Shown in pieces: positions 5,972 to 7,530 of a DNA stretch of 7,530 nt. A model generated the notes under the pieces. It was not told the DNA's origin and ran no database searches. It worked only from the letters and a program-made list of their open reading frames with translations. The stretch lies in the NCBI GenBank assembly GCA_031371195.1, contig JANMJD010000263.1, positions 1-7,530 on the forward strand. The letters run 5' to 3'. Numbering within the stretch: the stretch's first letter is position 1; every line of letters begins with the position of its first letter. This DNA is from JANMJD01 sp031371195. Lineage in GTDB: Bacteria; Actinomycetota; Acidimicrobiia; Acidimicrobiales; Ilumatobacteraceae. A program made the translations under genes and the position numbers.

Positions 5972-6729
5972 CGACCGATGGCTCGTGGCGTGGGCGGCGT
6001 GGCCAGCACCGCGGCCTGAGCGGCAAAGATCTCGAGCAGACCACCCTCGGCCAGGTCGAGCAGGGCGTTCAATTCCGACCGGCTGAATGCCTTGCCCTCG
6101 GCCGTGCCTTGCACCTCGACGAATGACGCCTCTCCGCCGTCGAGCGGGTTGAGCATCACCACGTTCATGTCGACATCGGCCGTCGAATCCTCGGTATAGG
6201 GCAGGTCGAGCACCGGCACTCCGCCGACGATGCCGACGCTGATCGCCGCACACTGCGAGGTCAGCGGATGGGTCTTGATCGAGCCGGCCTGCACCACTCG
6301 GGTGAGCGCGTCGTGGAGAGCCACGAAACCACCGCAGATCGAGGCGGTGCGGGTGCCGCCGTCGGCCTGCAAGACGTCGCAGTCGATGACCACCTGGCGT
6401 TCTCCGAGGAGTTTCATGTCGCACGCGGCCCGCACGGAACGGCCGATCAGCCGCTGGATCTCGACCGTGCGACCACTCTGCTTGCCCTTGGCCGCCTCGC
6501 GGTCCACCCGCTCGGGCGACGAGCCGGGCAACATCGAGTACTCGGCGGTCACCCAACCCTTGCCCGAGTTCTTCATCCACCGCGGCACGCTCTCGTCGAT
6601 CGATGCCGTGCACAGCACTCGGGTCTTGCCGAAGCTGACCAACACCGATCCGGCCGGGGCGTCGGTGTAGTCGCGTTCGAACGTGATCGGGCGCAGTTGG
6701 TCGGGTCGGCGGTCATCGGGACGGGGCAC
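5968..6729 (-). CDS. rph: Ribonuclease PH
   Basis: Predicted 253-residue phosphorolytic 3'-to-5' exoribonuclease. It trims extra nucleotides after the CCA end or discriminator region of tRNA precursors, using phosphate and releasing nucleoside diphosphates; the family forms hexameric rings. Seen: RRPDQLRPITFERDYT near the N-terminus (7-22), GKTRVLCTAS (34-43), a Ser-Gly-Arg-Thr segment followed by EIQRLIGRSVRAA (85-102), CDVLQADGGTRTASICGG (117-134) with the likely phosphate-binding Arg, LDLPYTEDSTADVDMNVVM (174-192) carrying the conserved Asp residues, and FVEVQGTAEG (203-212). Length is normal for the family. The GTG start directly follows the murI TGA, with a good AAGGAG Shine-Dalgarno 6 bases upstream. 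Its stop overlaps the rdgB ATG by 4 bases, so the cluster is very likely one transcript with coupled translation. Confidence 0.97.
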   Translation of the reverse strand: MPRPDDRRPDQLRPITFERDYTDAPAGSVLVSFGKTRVLCTASIDESVPRWMKNSGKGWVTAEYSMLPGSSPERVDREAAKGKQSGRTVEIQRLIGRSVRAACDMKLLGERQVVIDCDVLQADGGTRTASICGGFVALHDALTRVVQAGSIKTHPLTSQCAAISVGIVGGVPVLDLPYTEDSTADVDMNVVMLNPLDGGEASFVEVQGTAEGKAFSRSELNALLDLAEGGLLEIFAAQAAVLATPPTPRAIGR

Positions 6730-7530
6730 TCAGGACTCCTTGGTGGGCGCGCCGAACGGCGGCAGTTCGATGGAACCCGGATCGGAGGCGATCTCGGGCA
6801 GGGCAACGGTATCGACCGACCACTCGTCCGCGGACGACAGTTCGGGGCCGAGCAGGCGGCGCCCGAGGTCGGCGAACCACGAGATGTCGCCGCTCGACAG
6901 AAACCGGTGTTCGGCGTGCGACGATCGGGTGCGCAGCAGGCCGGCGGCCGACAGTTCGCGTTCAACGGCGAACGCCGTCTCTTCGGCCGATGAGACGAGC
7001 ACGACATCGGGGCCCATCACATCGCCGATCACCCGGGCGAGATACGGGTAGTGGGTGCAGCCGAGCAGCAACGTGTCGACTCCCGCTTCAACCATCGGAG
7101 CCAGGAGCCGCTCGGCCAACACGATGACCTGGTCGCCGCTCGTCTCGCCCCGTTCGACGAACTCGACGAATCCTGGACAGGCGGCACACGTCAACTCGAC
7201 GGCGGCGCCCGTCGCGGCAACGGCCCGTTGATAGCTCCCCGAGCCAACTGTGGCGACGGTGGCGATCACGCCTACACGGGCGCTGCGGGTCGCCTGCACG
7301 AGGGCGTTTGCTCCTGGCTCGATCACCGAGATCACCGGAACCGGCAGTTCGGCGACCAAAACGTCGAGCGCGGCCGAGGCTGCGGTATTGCACGCCACAA
7401 CGAGCGCCTTGATGTCGTGCTCCTTGACCAGGCTCCAGCCGATCTGGCGGGCGAAGGTGCGAAGTTGGTCCAGGGCGCGGTTGCCATACGGGTATCGCCC
7501 GGTATCGCCGAAGTAGACCAGGTGCTCGGC
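6730..7530 (-). CDS. murI: Glutamate racemase MurI (partial; N-terminus beyond window end)
   Basis: Cofactor-independent racemase converting L-glutamate to D-glutamate for peptidoglycan. The frame is open to the last base of the window, giving 266 residues and the stop. The start and the first catalytic Asp motif (FDSGxGG in the family, roughly 30 residues) lie outside. Seen: VYFGDTGRYPYGN (5-17 of the visible part), VACNTAAS with the first catalytic Cys (47), VISVIEPGA, GVIAT, and LLLGCTHYPYL with the second catalytic Cys (158) and neighbouring His. A C-terminal tail with HRFLSSGD and FADLGRRLLG follows, as I recall for actinobacterial MurI. An internal GTG at 7398, three bases before the ACNT motif, is not the true start because the conserved GDTGRYPYGN block lies upstream of it. 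It reads straight into rph (TGA then GTG, no gap). Confidence 0.96.
   Translation of the reverse strand, partial: AEHLVYFGDTGRYPYGNRALDQLRTFARQIGWSLVKEHDIKALVVACNTAASAALDVLVAELPVPVISVIEPGANALVQATRSARVGVIATVATVGSGSYQRAVAATGAAVELTCAACPGFVEFVERGETSGDQVIVLAERLLAPMVEAGVDTLLLGCTHYPYLARVIGDVMGPDVVLVSSAEETAFAVERELSAAGLLRTRSSHAEHRFLSSGDISWFADLGRRLLGPELSSADEWSVDTVALPEIASDPGSIELPPFGAPTKES
6736..6741 (-). promoter_or_regulatory. Ribosome binding site of rph
   Basis: On the minus strand AAGGAG lies 6 bases before the GTG at 6729, inside the last codons of murI. It is the clearest Shine-Dalgarno in the window and fixes the GTG as the rph start. Confidence 0.8.

Noticed and set aside
5972..6613. Extension of the rdgB frame far upstream to 6613.
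   Set aside because: It is a shadow of RNase PH in another frame; the ATGA overlap at 5971-5968 and the family length fix the start.

Overview
The window is G+C-rich bacterial DNA with mostly G or C at third codon positions and frequent GTG/TTG starts. The gene order murI-rph-rdgB in the right half is one I know from actinobacteria (Mycobacterium has murI, a metallo-hydrolase gene, rph, then the rdgB homologue). I infer a high-G+C actinobacterium, possibly of the Acidimicrobiia type; the class is a guess.

Left half, plus strand (64-5298): a tightly packed set of genes. An FGGY kinase related to glycerol kinase overlaps by 4 bases a GlpA-like FAD dehydrogenase with a C-terminal [2Fe-2S]-binding BFD-like domain. 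After a short linker made almost entirely of four 15-bp repeats comes a second FAD/NAD(P)-type oxidoreductase. Together they resemble the kinase / GlpA-like / oxidoreductase modules of clostridia and Thermotoga, which turn glycerol (or a related polyol) into its phosphate and oxidise it to dihydroxyacetone phosphate. Four bases after the third gene lies a tRNA-Leu (anticodon UAG), and 32 bases after that a PLP-dependent D-threonine aldolase / D-serine dehydratase-family enzyme starting at TTG. No terminator is visible anywhere in this run, so the tRNA may be processed from a longer message.

Right half, minus strand (5321-7530): a housekeeping cluster read leftwards. Glutamate racemase MurI (N-terminus outside the window) abuts RNase PH, which overlaps by 4 bases the RdgB/HAM1-type nucleotide pyrophosphatase. 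These make D-glutamate for the cell wall, trim tRNA 3' ends, and remove non-canonical purine nucleotides. The two halves converge with only 22 bases between stop codons, in and around three copies of a 13-bp repeat.

The genes are ordinary families. The points worth a second look are the altered NQRE motif in the kinase, the repeat linker with its tiny coupled reading frame, the tRNA embedded between protein genes, and the repeats at the convergent junction. I do not see a clearly new system. No stretch over 300 bases lacks a gene; bases 1-63 hold no feature I can support.
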